A DNA stretch of 43,788 bases from CAZZBK01 sp964652155 (lineage in GTDB: Bacteria; Planctomycetota; Planctomycetia; Pirellulales; PNKZ01), in the NCBI GenBank assembly GCA_964652155.1, contig CAZZBK010000031.1, positions 1 to 43,788 of the forward strand, read 5' to 3'. How positions within the stretch are numbered: position 1 is the first letter of the stretch; each line of letters begins with the position of its first letter. The position numbers and the translations under genes are program-made. This document shows positions 1-9,305 of the stretch, one piece after another. The notes beneath the pieces were generated by a model, which saw nothing but the letters and a program-made list of their open reading frames with translations, did not search any database and was not told the origin of the DNA.

Positions 1-2
1 TT

Positions 3-800
3 CAAACCCTCTACACCGCCGCCACGGGCATGACGTCGCTTGAAACCAAGCTCGACGTGATCGCCAACAATCTGGCCAACGTGAACACGACTGGCTTCAA
101 GCGGAGCCGCGCCAACTTCGAGGATCTGTTTTATCGGCAGATCAAACTGCCTGGAACCCTTGACTCGCAAAACAAACTAGCACCGACGGGTATTGCGGTC
201 GGTTTGGGGTCGCGTGTGCAGAGCACGCAATCCGACTTCAGCCAAGGCGCGCTTCAAAACACAAACAATCCCTATGACGTGGCAATCTCGGGTCCCGGGT
301 TCTTTCAGGTGACCGATCCCTCGACGAATCAAATCTTTTACACTCGAGGGGGCAACTTCTCGATGGATGCGGACGGAAACCTTGTCATTGGCTCGGCGAG
401 TGTCGGTCGTCTCGTTCGCCCGGAAGTGAAGTTGCCGTTAGATACGATTGACTTCACCGTTGGCACGGACGGTCAAGTTTCGGTCCGGCAGGCTGGCCAA
501 ACGTCGTACACGAGTGCTGGGCAACTTCAGTTGGCCAAGTTCCTCAATCCGGAAGGGCTGTTGCACATGGGGGAAAACATGTACTCCGAGACACCCGCTT
601 CCGGATCGCCGAATGCAGCCTTCCCCGGTCAACAAGGGCTCGGCACATTGCAGCAGAACATGCTCGAGATGTCGAACGTCGAGCCGGTGCGGGAGTTGGT
701 GGATTTGATCACGACGCAACGAGCGTTCGAGTTGAATTCGCAAGCCGTGCAGGCCGGCGATCAGTTGTTGCAATTGGTCGGCAACTTGCGACGGTTCTAA
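3..800 (+). CDS. flgG: Flagellar distal rod protein FlgG (5' end cut by window)
   Basis: FlgG forms the distal rod that joins the flagellar basal body to the hook, outside the inner membrane. The reading frame is open from base 3 and reads QTLYTAATGM before the first in-window ATG at base 30. FlgG proteins normally begin only about three residues before this motif, so nearly the whole protein (265 residues here) is present and base 30 is not the true start. The N-terminal rod motif with NNLANVNTTGFK is clear, as is the C-terminal helix around VEPVRELVDLITTQRAFELN, typical of FlgG rather than FlgE or FlgF. flgA follows after 34 bases on the same strand, so this is probably an early gene of one long operon whose beginning lies upstream of the window. 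Identification is firm. Confidence 0.96.
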   Translation, partial: QTLYTAATGMTSLETKLDVIANNLANVNTTGFKRSRANFEDLFYRQIKLPGTLDSQNKLAPTGIAVGLGSRVQSTQSDFSQGALQNTNNPYDVAISGPGFFQVTDPSTNQIFYTRGGNFSMDADGNLVIGSASVGRLVRPEVKLPLDTIDFTVGTDGQVSVRQAGQTSYTSAGQLQLAKFLNPEGLLHMGENMYSETPASGSPNAAFPGQQGLGTLQQNMLEMSNVEPVRELVDLITTQRAFELNSQAVQAGDQLLQLVGNLRRF

Positions 801-834
801 TCGCCCAACGCTGACATAAGGAACGGATCAACCC

Positions 835-1902
835 ATGCTGTCACGGATGATAATCGCTGCCCTGCTGGTGGCCCTCGGAACATCGAGTGGCCGCGCGGCC
901 GAGATTCGCCTGCGCGAAGCCGCGCGTGTCGACGGGTCATTCGTGCATCTGCGCGACGTGGCCGACATCTCCGCCGGACAGGCCGATGAGGTCGAGTCGT
1001 TGGGTTCGATCGAGTTGTTCCCCGCGCCCAGCAAGGGGGCGCGACGCTACCTAAAGATTCGCGAGTTGCAAGACCTGCTCAACGAGCGGCAAGTCAACTT
1101 GTTGCGGCATCAGGTGACGGGCGCGAGTGTGGTTGAGGTGGCCGCTTATAAACCGCTCTCGGCACCGACGGACAAGCCGCTCATCGGTTCGAGTCGGCAA
1201 CGAGCCACCGAGGTCGTGAAGGCCGCAGTCATCAAGCACTTGCAAGAACAGCGGCGCGAGGCCACGCCGATCGACGTGCAGATCGACTTGGACGAGTCGA
1301 CCGCCAAGCAGGTTGCCGCCGCCCAATTTCAGGTCAACGTCGCAGGGGGCACCGCGCCGTACCTCGGCGCCCAACCGTTGAACATCGTGCTGGCCTCGGC
1401 CCAAGAGCCGCTGCCGATCAAGGTCATTGCGGCCCCGGTGCCGCTGGTGGTCGTTGCCTCGCGCACGCTTCCCAAGGGGACGATCGTGCAACGGAGCGAT
1501 CTGGCCATGCAGCCCCTCAAGGCGAATCAAACGGTCGACCTGGAATCGACGTTCATGAAACTTGAGGACGTCGCCGGACGGGAGTCGGCCGCGGGAATCA
1601 CGGCCGGCCAGCCCATCGGGTATTCGATGATCCGCTCGCCGCTGCTGGTTCGCAAAGGGGACGCGGTCACGGTGATCTCGCGGGCCCAGGGGTTGCGCGT
1701 GCGGACCACGGCGCGGGCCAAGGAAGAAGGGGGGCACGGCGATTTGATCGCGGTCGAGTCGATGCTCAACCGGCAAGCGTTTTTCGTCCGCGTCGTCGGG
1801 GTCCAAGAGGTGGAAGTGTTCGCCAGCGCCACCAACGGCCGGGCCGAAATCGCGCCGCCGACCGGTGTGCAAAATCAGCTCCATTCGACGGGGGTGCGTT
1901 AA
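835..1902 (+). CDS. flgA: Flagellar P-ring assembly chaperone FlgA
   Basis: FlgA is a periplasmic chaperone needed to build the P ring from FlgI. The 355-residue product starts with a short signal peptide (about residues 1-21, ending GRAA). The C-terminal half carries the SAF-type domain seen in FlgA, including PLVVVASRTLPKGTIVQRSD and then the RKGDAVTVI segment near residue 280. The protein is longer than the roughly 220 residues of enterobacterial FlgA because of an extended N-terminal half, which is common outside enterobacteria. The start at 835 is supported by AAGGA at 818-822. The stop overlaps the flgH start by one base (TAATG), indicating translational coupling. Its place directly before flgH and flgI supports the call. 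Confidence 0.93.
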   Translation: MLSRMIIAALLVALGTSSGRAAEIRLREAARVDGSFVHLRDVADISAGQADEVESLGSIELFPAPSKGARRYLKIRELQDLLNERQVNLLRHQVTGASVVEVAAYKPLSAPTDKPLIGSSRQRATEVVKAAVIKHLQEQRREATPIDVQIDLDESTAKQVAAAQFQVNVAGGTAPYLGAQPLNIVLASAQEPLPIKVIAAPVPLVVVASRTLPKGTIVQRSDLAMQPLKANQTVDLESTFMKLEDVAGRESAAGITAGQPIGYSMIRSPLLVRKGDAVTVISRAQGLRVRTTARAKEEGGHGDLIAVESMLNRQAFFVRVVGVQEVEVFASATNGRAEIAPPTGVQNQLHSTGVR

Positions 1903-2561
1903 TGACACGACTGGGTTGTTACACGGCGCTGCTGGTGCTGGCCCTGAGCGGCTCGGCCACGGCGCAAAGTTCGAGCCTGTACGGCGCCCCCGGCGTGCGA
2001 CCGCCGCTGACGCTGCAACGGGACTCGTGGTACTTCATTCCGCCCGAGCCGGTCAAGACGATCCAGCTCAACGACATTGTGACGGTCATCGTCACCGAGA
2101 AATCGCAGACCACGTCGACGGGCGACTCGCAGCGTCGCACGCAGTCGAGTCTCGACATGCGGTTGCGAAACTGGATTCAACTGCAACAGTTTTCGCTCGT
2201 ACCGCTCCCCACGACGGTCGGCGAGCCGCGCGTGCGAGGGAGCAACGACAGCCAGATGAACACGACGGCACAAACGCAGTCGCAAAGCTTGATTAACTTT
2301 CGCATTGCGGCCCGGGTGGTCGATATTCGCCCCAACGGCAATCTCGTGATCGAGGCACATCGCACGATTCGCAACAATGACGAATCGTGGGAGCAGTCGC
2401 TCTCGGGGGTGGTGCGGCGCGAGGACGTGTCGCCGCAGAACACGGTGACGAGCGAGGATATTTCGGAGCTGCAAATCCACAAGCGCGAGGCGGGCGCGGT
2501 GCGCGAAGCCTACCGACGCGGCTGGTTGTTGCAGCAACTGGATCGTTTCAAGCCGTTCTAG
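1902..2561 (+). CDS. flgH: Flagellar L-ring protein FlgH
   Basis: FlgH forms the outer-membrane L ring through which the rod passes. The 219-residue product has a cleavable-looking signal sequence (about residues 1-22, ending SATAQ). It then has the family core IQLNDIVTVIVTEKSQTTS and a C-terminal region with NGNLVIEAHRTIRNN and the VTSEDISELQI segment. In enterobacteria FlgH is a lipoprotein with a lipobox cysteine. Here the only early cysteine is residue 6, before the hydrophobic stretch, and no cysteine follows it, so this copy does not look lipidated. It overlaps the flgA stop by one base and is followed by flgI after about 42 bases. Identity is secure from sequence and order. Confidence 0.94.
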   Translation: MTRLGCYTALLVLALSGSATAQSSSLYGAPGVRPPLTLQRDSWYFIPPEPVKTIQLNDIVTVIVTEKSQTTSTGDSQRRTQSSLDMRLRNWIQLQQFSLVPLPTTVGEPRVRGSNDSQMNTTAQTQSQSLINFRIAARVVDIRPNGNLVIEAHRTIRNNDESWEQSLSGVVRREDVSPQNTVTSEDISELQIHKREAGAVREAYRRGWLLQQLDRFKPF

Positions 2562-2603
2562 ATCGTCGGCCACCGAGCGAGTCGCGTCAGGAGTCCAATC
2601 GTT

Positions 2604-3671
2604 ATGTGCAAACCGTCGACAACCCATCGTGTGCTGCTCGTCGCGCTCATGAGCCTTGTGGCCGCGGCGCCGCTCGAAGCCGGTACGCGGATCAAAGACA
2701 TCTCGCGTGTCAAAGGGCAAGAATCGAACACGCTGCGCGGCCTGGGCATTGTGGTGGGCTTGTCGGGCACCGGCGACGGAGGCAATTACTTGCCGATGAT
2801 TCGCTCGCTGGCCACGGCCATGACGCTGATGGGCAATCGCACCGGCCGAGGCGGCCCGGTCGAACTCAAGGAGACGAAGAACGTGGCCCTGGTCGCGGTC
2901 ACCGTGACGATTCCGCCCGGCGGCGCGCGGCAAGGCGATCAGCTCGACTGCTTTGTCAGCTCGATCGGCATGGCCAAGAGCCTCGCGGGGGGCGAGCTGT
3001 TCATGACCCCGCTGCAAGGTCCGCACGTCGAGAGCGATCGGGTGTTTGGTTTTGCTCAGGGCCCGGTGCATCTCGACGACGCGAAGTTTCTCACCCGCGG
3101 CCGAGTGACCAAAGGCTGCCGGTTGGAAGAAGACATGATCGCCGCGTATACCAAGGACGACAGCCTCACGCTGATTCTGGACGAGCATCATGCCGATTTC
3201 GAGTTGGCCCAGGAAATTGCCGAGCTGATCAACAATCAGTTCAGCGTGCAGTCGACCGAGGGGATGCTGGCCAAGGCGCAGGACCAAGTGAACATCACGG
3301 TGAAGATTCCGCCGCAATACCGGGCCGACCCCATCTCGTTCATCAGCCAGGTGCAAAGCCTGACGGTCGAGGATCCGCCGGCTGAGGCGCGCGTCGTGAT
3401 CAACGAGGCGGCCGGCAGCATCGTGATCGGCTCGGACGTGGGCATTGGGCCCGCGATCATTACGCACCGCAACGTGGTGATTGAGACGGGCGAACCGATC
3501 GCCGGAGCGAACCGTTTCGTGCCGATCGACCCGGCGTCGTCGCAGGGGGCCAAGCTGCGCTCGCTCGTCGAGGCGCTCAACGCCGTGCGGCTGCCGTCGG
3601 CCGACATCATCGAGGTCATCAAAGGATTGAATCGCAACGGCAAGCTGTATGGCAAGCTGATTGTCGAGTAA
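2604..3671 (+). CDS. flgI: Flagellar P-ring protein FlgI
   Basis: FlgI builds the periplasmic P ring around the rod at the peptidoglycan. The product is 355 residues, close to the usual 345-370. A signal peptide covers about residues 1-26 (ending PLEAG) and is followed by the hallmark TRIKDISRVKGQESNTLRG and GLGIVVGLSGTGDGG. The C-terminal part has VVIETGEPIAGANRFVPI and a final SADIIEVIKGLNRNGKLYG, both typical of the family. AGGAG at 2589-2593 supports the ATG at 2604. It sits between flgH and the rod-binding flgJ-like gene, the normal order. Nothing unusual is visible. Confidence 0.97.
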   Translation: MCKPSTTHRVLLVALMSLVAAAPLEAGTRIKDISRVKGQESNTLRGLGIVVGLSGTGDGGNYLPMIRSLATAMTLMGNRTGRGGPVELKETKNVALVAVTVTIPPGGARQGDQLDCFVSSIGMAKSLAGGELFMTPLQGPHVESDRVFGFAQGPVHLDDAKFLTRGRVTKGCRLEEDMIAAYTKDDSLTLILDEHHADFELAQEIAELINNQFSVQSTEGMLAKAQDQVNITVKIPPQYRADPISFISQVQSLTVEDPPAEARVVINEAAGSIVIGSDVGIGPAIITHRNVVIETGEPIAGANRFVPIDPASSQGAKLRSLVEALNAVRLPSADIIEVIKGLNRNGKLYGKLIVE

Positions 3672-3689
3672 CTCGCCAGGAACAAAACC

Positions 3690-4022
3690 ATGCTCGAAAT
3701 GACATCACTTGCCGGATCGCTGCCGCTGCCCAGCCAGCCCGAAGCGCCCAGCGCGCTCCAGCAGCCGCGCGCGCTCAAGCAAGCGAGCGACAACAGCGAG
3801 CTGCGCAAGACGTTTGACCAGTTCGTGGGTGAGACGTTTTACGGACAAATGATGGCATCGATGCGCAAGACGGTGGGCAAGGCGGCCTATTTTCATGGTG
3901 GCCGGGCCGAGGAAGTGTTCCAGGGGCAGATGGACCAGATTTTGACCGAAAAGCTCAGCCAGGCCGATGGCGGCAGCTTTGGCGACGCGATGTTTGAACT
4001 CTTTAACCTCTCACGAAAGTAA
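3690..4022 (+). CDS. FlgJ-type rod-binding protein (muramidase domain absent)
   Basis: This 110-residue protein matches the N-terminal rod-binding domain of FlgJ: LRKTFDQFVGETFYGQMMASMRK, then AAYFHGGRAEEVFQGQMDQ and a C-terminal FGDAMFELF. In Salmonella FlgJ this domain acts as a rod cap and is fused to a C-terminal peptidoglycan hydrolase. Here the hydrolase part is absent, as in many non-enterobacterial lineages, so wall cutting for the rod must come from another enzyme not in this window. AGGAA at 3677-3681 supports the start at 3690. The stop lies a few bases before the next gene, which suggests coupling. The family call is firm. No symbol is given because only half of classical FlgJ is present. 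Confidence 0.88.
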   Translation: MLEMTSLAGSLPLPSQPEAPSALQQPRALKQASDNSELRKTFDQFVGETFYGQMMASMRKTVGKAAYFHGGRAEEVFQGQMDQILTEKLSQADGGSFGDAMFELFNLSRK

Positions 4023-4028
4023 CGTGTG

Positions 4029-4514
4029 ATGGAAATCAATTGGGAGGCGGAAGTCGCCTCGCTGCTTGCCGAATTGTCGGCGGTCCAAGACGATTTGATG
4101 TCGGTGCTGAAGCGGAAGCGCGAGTGCTTGCGCGCCAGCGACCACGAGCAGCTGCTCTCGTTGCAGAGCGTCGAGCAAGCGATCGTCGATCGGCTGCAAG
4201 CGTGCCAGGATCGGCGCGCGCGGCTGCTGCAACAGGCGGGCGCGGCCGGCTTGCCGCATGATAGCGTACGCTCGCTGGCCGGCGCGCTGCCCACGGCGCG
4301 ACAGCAGGGCTTGCCCCTCAAGGTCGACCAGATCAGCCACCGCGCACGCTTGCTCCAGCACCATAGTCTGACCAATTGGGTGATCGTGCAACGCACGCTG
4401 ATCCACCTCACGCATTTGCTGGAGATTATTGCACGGGGCGGACGACTGCGTCCGACGTATGAAACGGGTGTATCCGACGAATCGAGCGGCTCGCTCGTCG
4501 ATCAGGCGGCGTAG
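4029..4514 (+). CDS. flgN: FlgN-like flagellar export chaperone
   Basis: The 161-residue product is almost entirely helical and rich in Leu, Gln, Arg and Glu, with coiled-coil character from about residue 5 to 135. FlgN is the cytosolic chaperone that keeps FlgK and FlgL soluble and delivers them to the export gate. This gene sits directly upstream of flgK and flgL, where flgN usually lies. A GTG at 4026 immediately precedes the ATG at 4029; either could be the start, and the ATG is preferred. The gene begins seven bases after the flgJ-like stop. Sequence conservation in this family is weak, so the call rests on size, helical make-up and position. Confidence 0.75.
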   Translation: MEINWEAEVASLLAELSAVQDDLMSVLKRKRECLRASDHEQLLSLQSVEQAIVDRLQACQDRRARLLQQAGAAGLPHDSVRSLAGALPTARQQGLPLKVDQISHRARLLQHHSLTNWVIVQRTLIHLTHLLEIIARGGRLRPTYETGVSDESSGSLVDQAA

Positions 4515-4562
4515 TGGATGCCGATGCTAGCCGTGCTGTCGTGGCTACCCAGGTAAGAACTC

Positions 4563-6263
4563 ATGTCTTTGTACTCCGCACTTCAGGTTGCCAGTAACTC
4601 CTTGCAGGCCAATCAAATTGGCTTGCAGGTCGTTGGGCAGAACATTGCGAATGCCAACACCCCCGCGTATAGCCGCGAAGAGGTGGTGTATGTGCCCGCG
4701 CCCACTCAGCAACTGGGCAGTTTGTTCATCGGTTTGGGCGTCAAGGTCGAAGGGGTCATTCAGAAGGCCGATCAGTTTCTCAACGAGCGTTACCGAGCCG
4801 CGATTTCCGACACGGCCAGCAGCGCGGCGCAGGAGTCGACCTACAAAGACCTGGAAGCCTTGCTCGGCGTCTTGAACGATTCGAGCATCAGCAGTTCGCT
4901 GACCAAGTTCTTCAACTCGATTGGCGACGTGCTCAATCAGCCGCAGAGCTTGTCGGCGCGCAATTTGGCCACCTTGAATGGCGAGAACCTGACCGGCGAC
5001 ATCAAAAACCTCTCGATGCGCGTCCGTGACCTACAAGGGAGCCAAAACAGTCAGTTGCAAGGGCTCGTCAAAGACACCAACACGCACCTCGAGACGATTC
5101 GCAAGCTGAATTTGCAGATCTCCTCGCTCGAGGGCGGGGCCGGCTCCAGCGCCCAAGCGGTCGGCTTGCGTGATCGCCGGGACAAAGCCCTGCAGGATTT
5201 GTCGCAGCTCATTGGCATTCAGACCCAGGAACAGCCCAGCGGGGCCCTGAATGTGTTTCACAACGGCGAGTTTTTGGTTTTTGAAGGAGAGTCGCACCCT
5301 CTGTCGACCATGCAGACGGGGACGGGAAAAGACGCGCGGTTGAGTGTCGTGTATGCCGATACGGGCTCGCCCTTGAGCAATGCCGGGGGGCAAATTGCTG
5401 GCGTGCTGGCGGCGCGCGATGACATTCTCGGCGCGTTCTTGACCAAGCTCGACTCGTTTGCCAAGACACTGTCGTTCGAGTTCAACAAGATTTTCTCGTC
5501 CGGGCAAGGGCTCACTGGCTACACGTCGCTGACCAGTCTAAATCCCGTCAGCGACATCCAGAAGCCGCTCGACTCGGCGGGGTTGGCCAACGTGCCGATC
5601 AGCGGTGGGTTTGACGTGCTGGTCAAGGATCAACAAACGGGCCTGACGCAGACCAGCCATATCAACATCGACTTGAACGGCCTGAACAACAACGACACGA
5701 CCCTCCAGAGCTTGAAAGAGTCGCTCACTGCGATCGAAGGCTTGTCGGTGAGCGTCAATACGGCCGGCGAGCTGTCGATCCAATCCGCGTCCCCCAACTT
5801 CGAGTTCGCCTTTGCCAACGACACCAGCGGTACCTTGGCGGCCTTGGGCATCAACACGTTTTTCACCGGATCGAGCGCCCAGGACCTCGGCGTCAGCGGA
5901 GCAATCCTCGACGATCCCAACAAGTTTGCCTCGTCGTTGGGAGGGGTCGGAAACGACACAGAAATCCTCAAACAACTGGCCGGCTTTTTGGACAAACCGC
6001 TCGACGCGCTGGGGGGAGACACGATTAGCCAAAGCCGCGATCGACTGGTCGCGGAGGTCACCGAGGCCTCGGCGGCCACGACTGCCGTGGCGGACGGTTT
6101 TCGCGCGTATGAGTCGAGCCTGCAAACCCAGCAGAGCTCCATCAGCGGCGTTAATCTGGACGAAGAGGCGGTCAAGATGATGCAGTTTCAACGTTCGTAT
6201 CAGTTCTCGGCCAAGTTCATTTCCACCATCAACGAAATGCTCGAGATGCTGGGCCGTTTATAG
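4563..6263 (+). CDS. flgK: Hook-associated protein 1 FlgK
   Basis: FlgK forms the first of the two junction zones between hook and filament. The 566-residue protein has the D0 N-terminus with LQVVGQNIANANTPAYSREE and the matching C-terminal helix around VNLDEEAVKMMQFQRSYQFSA. Between them lie the family segments at about residues 130-230 (RNLATLNGENLT and LNLQISSLEG) and a less conserved middle that includes a beta-rich insert near residues 330-430. The length is normal for the family (about 450-650), unlike the neighbouring flgL. The start at 4563 follows AGGTAAG at short distance. flgL begins nine bases after the stop, so the two junction proteins are made from one message. Confidence 0.96.
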   Translation: MSLYSALQVASNSLQANQIGLQVVGQNIANANTPAYSREEVVYVPAPTQQLGSLFIGLGVKVEGVIQKADQFLNERYRAAISDTASSAAQESTYKDLEALLGVLNDSSISSSLTKFFNSIGDVLNQPQSLSARNLATLNGENLTGDIKNLSMRVRDLQGSQNSQLQGLVKDTNTHLETIRKLNLQISSLEGGAGSSAQAVGLRDRRDKALQDLSQLIGIQTQEQPSGALNVFHNGEFLVFEGESHPLSTMQTGTGKDARLSVVYADTGSPLSNAGGQIAGVLAARDDILGAFLTKLDSFAKTLSFEFNKIFSSGQGLTGYTSLTSLNPVSDIQKPLDSAGLANVPISGGFDVLVKDQQTGLTQTSHINIDLNGLNNNDTTLQSLKESLTAIEGLSVSVNTAGELSIQSASPNFEFAFANDTSGTLAALGINTFFTGSSAQDLGVSGAILDDPNKFASSLGGVGNDTEILKQLAGFLDKPLDALGGDTISQSRDRLVAEVTEASAATTAVADGFRAYESSLQTQQSSISGVNLDEEAVKMMQFQRSYQFSAKFISTINEMLEMLGRL

Positions 6264-6272
6264 AATGACATT

Positions 6273-9200
6273 ATGACCTCGATTCATGGCATATCGACTT
6301 CGCGGGTGAGCGAAACACTTGACCGCGACGCGCTGTTGGCGAATATCCAAGCCCAGCGCGCCGCGCTGTTTCGGGCCCAGAGTCAAATCAGCACCGGACA
6401 GAAATACGCGCTGCCGAGCGAAAACCCCAGCCAATCGCTGCAAGGGGTCGCCACGCAAATCCTCTTGCAACGTCAGGCGCAGATCCAAACCAATCTGAAC
6501 TCGACGGCTTCGTTTGTCGACAACTCGTCAAGCGTCCTGGCGAACATTCAATCGCAGATCACATCGATTCGCGCGCAGGGCCTGTCCGCCGTGGGGGTCT
6601 CCGCAGCCGAGCGAGCCACCGCCGTCCAACAACTCAACGCGACCATTGATTCGTTGCTCCGCTCGGCCAACACCGACTATGGCGGTCGCTATCTGTTCGC
6701 CGGTGCAAAAATCTCCACCGTGCCGTTCGTCACCCAGGGCGATTTTATTCAGTATCAGGGAGATACCCAACGGCTGGCCAGTTTCTCCGACATTGGCTCG
6801 CTGATCGACTCGAATGTCAACGGCGATGAAACGTTCGGAGCGCTGAGTTCCGGCGTGGTTGGTTCCGCCGATTTGAACCCCACCATTTCGGATGACACAC
6901 CGTTGTCGGACTTGCGCAACGGACAAGGCATTAGCAAAGGGTCCATTGCCGTGTCGGATGGCGTGTACAAAAGCGTGGTCGATATTTCCGGCGCGGTGAC
7001 GGTCGGTGACGTCGCACGATTGCTCGAAAAATATCCTCCCGGCTATGATCAGACGCCACCCAGCGGGCGGACACTCACGGCTCGTGTAACCCCCAGCGGC
7101 ATCCAGATCACGCTCAACGGGGGCAACCTGACGGTCGCCGACGTGGCCAGCGGCGTCACCGCCGGTCAACTCGGCTTGCGCGGCCTCGGCGGAGCGGGAC
7201 CCGGGCCGTTTCTCGGGGAAGACCTGAACGCCCGGCTGACGCGAACCACGCCACTCAGCAACCTGCTCGGCCAACCTCCGCGCGCGTACCTCAGCTTGAA
7301 CGGCCAGAACAACGACCTGGTTGTGCAATCGACTTCCAACGGACCCGCGGCCAATGGCGTGACCGTGAAATTGGTCAATGACGCGTACTTCCAGGGTGGA
7401 CCGGGCTTGCTCGCGGGAGGCGAAGTTGCCTCCTTCAGTGCCTCGGCCACCGCGGCGGTCGCCGCGCTGCGTTTGCCGGGTGCCGACAACGATTTGAAAC
7501 TGACCGCGGTCACCCCCGGCTTGGCCTTCAATGACGTCCAGATCGATCTAGTCAATGGCGGCAGCATCGGAAACACCGCCACGGCCAACTACAGCGCCTC
7601 GTCCCCCAAAACACTGACGTTGACCATCGACGGCACGGGGGCCACCCAAATCGACACGCTCATTACGGCCATCAACAACTCGGGCTTCTTCACCGCCGCG
7701 CGCGACACGTCGGGCCCCGACGCGAATCTCAACTCCGCGGCGACGATTCCGGCTTCAGGCTTCGGAGCAAATCTCGCCAACACCTATAACACCGGCAGCG
7801 CCGCCAACACGCTCGTGGTGCGCATCGCGCCGTCCAGCAGCACGGCGCTGCATGTGATCGACGCTATCAATGCCACGGGTACATTCCAAGCCGCCCTCGA
7901 TCAGAGCGAGTTGGGCAACGACGGGCTCGGGGCCGTGAACGACACGTTCTCGGAACCTACCGCCACGGGGACGCTCGCGGGCGGCACCGGCGAGAATCTC
8001 GACCTCTCGTCAGGTATCCAAATCGTCAATGGCGGAAAAACATACACGGTCACGTTTACCGAGGCCAACACCGTCGACGATCTGCTCAACGCCATCAATG
8101 GAGCCGGGGCCGGCGTGGTCGCCAGAATCAACGATCGCGGCGATGGCCTCAACATCCAATCGAACTTGAGCGGAGCGGACTTTTCCATCGGCGAAAACGG
8201 CGGCACAACCGCGACCCAACTCGGCATTCGCAGCTTGAACCAGACCACGGCGCTGAGCGGCCTGAATCATGGCTACGGAGTCGAGCGCGTCGGCGGCGGG
8301 GATTTTCGCATCACCCGGAGCGATGGAGTTGGCTTCGACATCGACCTCGACTCCGGCACCTATGCCACGGCGTCGTTCAACGGAGGCAGCACCAACGATG
8401 CCCTGATTTTTAGCAGCAAAACACCCGGCACGACGGGGAACACGTTCGCCGTACAACTCGTCGACGGCGGCTCAGGCAGCACCAACGGCGTCACCCTGGT
8501 CGGCAACACGCTGCAATTCTCCGTCGACGTCGCGGCCGGGTTCACCGCAAGCAACGCCATCGCGTTATTAAACGCCAGTCCGCTCGCCAGCAGCTTTGCC
8601 GCCCGACTCGACACCACAACCGATCCGGGCAACACCGGTTCGAGCAACCTTGCCGCGACGGGGCCCACGAGTTTTGCAGGGGGCCGCAGCTCGACGCTCA
8701 CGATTGCTGACGTGCTCAACGTCATCAACAACCATCCGACCAATTTAGCCAGCGGAAACCCCTTGGTAGCCCAGCTCAATACCGTCGGCAACGGCATCCA
8801 ACTCGTCGACAAATCAGGCGGCTCGGGCACGCTCTCGGTCAGCGCCTTAGCCTCCTCAAACACCGCCGTTGACCTGGGCCTAATTGCGCCTGGAGAGTTG
8901 AGCAGCGCCGAGCCAACCGTGAGCGGCTCCAGCCAAGTCCTGGCCGGCTCAGACGTGAATCCTCAAGAAGTTCGCGGCTTGTTCAATGCCGTGCTCCGCT
9001 TACGAGACGCCATTGAGGCCAACGATCCCAAGGCGATTGCGCGCGCCATTGAGCTGCTGGACGAGAGCACTCAAACCCATCTCAATCCCACACAAGCTGC
9101 GCTGGGCATCCGCGGCCAAAACCTTGATGACCTGAAGGCGCACTGGCAAGATCAAAACGTCATTCTAAGCCAGATCTCCAGCGACTTTCTCGATGCTGAC

Positions 9201-9305
9201 TTGACCGAATCGATCTCGAATTTGCTGGCCTTGCAGACGAGCTACGAGGCCGCCTTGCGCGCCGCAGGCACACTCTCCAAGCTCAGCTTGCTCAATTTCA
9301 TTTAG
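6273..9305 (+). CDS. flgL: Hook-associated protein 3 FlgL, greatly enlarged
   Basis: FlgL is the second hook-filament junction protein. The ends are standard: an N-terminal D0/D1 helix (RAALFRAQSQISTGQKY, then NSTASFVDNSSSVLANIQSQ and NTDYGGRYLFAG near residue 145) and a C-terminal helix ending ISNLLALQTSYEAALRAAG. The whole is 1010 residues, about three times the usual 300. The extra 700 residues are one uninterrupted reading frame of Gly/Asn/Ser/Thr-rich beta-type repeats. At least three resemble the flagellin-IN motif (TVDDLLNAINGAGAGV with DGLNIQ; TIADVLNVINNH with NGIQLVD; an early variant near residue 245). Two or three more follow a different pattern with NDLKLTAVTPGLAFNDVQI and DALIFSSKTPGTTGNTFAV. 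This is probably a large surface-exposed domain. Identification is secure from the ends and position. Confidence 0.93.
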   Translation: MTSIHGISTSRVSETLDRDALLANIQAQRAALFRAQSQISTGQKYALPSENPSQSLQGVATQILLQRQAQIQTNLNSTASFVDNSSSVLANIQSQITSIRAQGLSAVGVSAAERATAVQQLNATIDSLLRSANTDYGGRYLFAGAKISTVPFVTQGDFIQYQGDTQRLASFSDIGSLIDSNVNGDETFGALSSGVVGSADLNPTISDDTPLSDLRNGQGISKGSIAVSDGVYKSVVDISGAVTVGDVARLLEKYPPGYDQTPPSGRTLTARVTPSGIQITLNGGNLTVADVASGVTAGQLGLRGLGGAGPGPFLGEDLNARLTRTTPLSNLLGQPPRAYLSLNGQNNDLVVQSTSNGPAANGVTVKLVNDAYFQGGPGLLAGGEVASFSASATAAVAALRLPGADNDLKLTAVTPGLAFNDVQIDLVNGGSIGNTATANYSASSPKTLTLTIDGTGATQIDTLITAINNSGFFTAARDTSGPDANLNSAATIPASGFGANLANTYNTGSAANTLVVRIAPSSSTALHVIDAINATGTFQAALDQSELGNDGLGAVNDTFSEPTATGTLAGGTGENLDLSSGIQIVNGGKTYTVTFTEANTVDDLLNAINGAGAGVVARINDRGDGLNIQSNLSGADFSIGENGGTTATQLGIRSLNQTTALSGLNHGYGVERVGGGDFRITRSDGVGFDIDLDSGTYATASFNGGSTNDALIFSSKTPGTTGNTFAVQLVDGGSGSTNGVTLVGNTLQFSVDVAAGFTASNAIALLNASPLASSFAARLDTTTDPGNTGSSNLAATGPTSFAGGRSSTLTIADVLNVINNHPTNLASGNPLVAQLNTVGNGIQLVDKSGGSGTLSVSALASSNTAVDLGLIAPGELSSAEPTVSGSSQVLAGSDVNPQEVRGLFNAVLRLRDAIEANDPKAIARAIELLDESTQTHLNPTQAALGIRGQNLDDLKAHWQDQNVILSQISSDFLDADLTESISNLLALQTSYEAALRAAGTLSKLSLLNFI

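Noticed and set aside
1899..3467. 522-codon minus-strand frame across flgH and flgI
   Set aside because: It is a mirror of two clear genes in GC-rich DNA; no protein family is recognisable and no ribosome binding site was seen.
6273..9305. flgL as an artefact of gene fusion or misassembly
   Set aside because: The frame is unbroken over 3 kb, both ends are FlgL-like, and the middle has the same style of repeats as the neighbouring flagellin and FliD.
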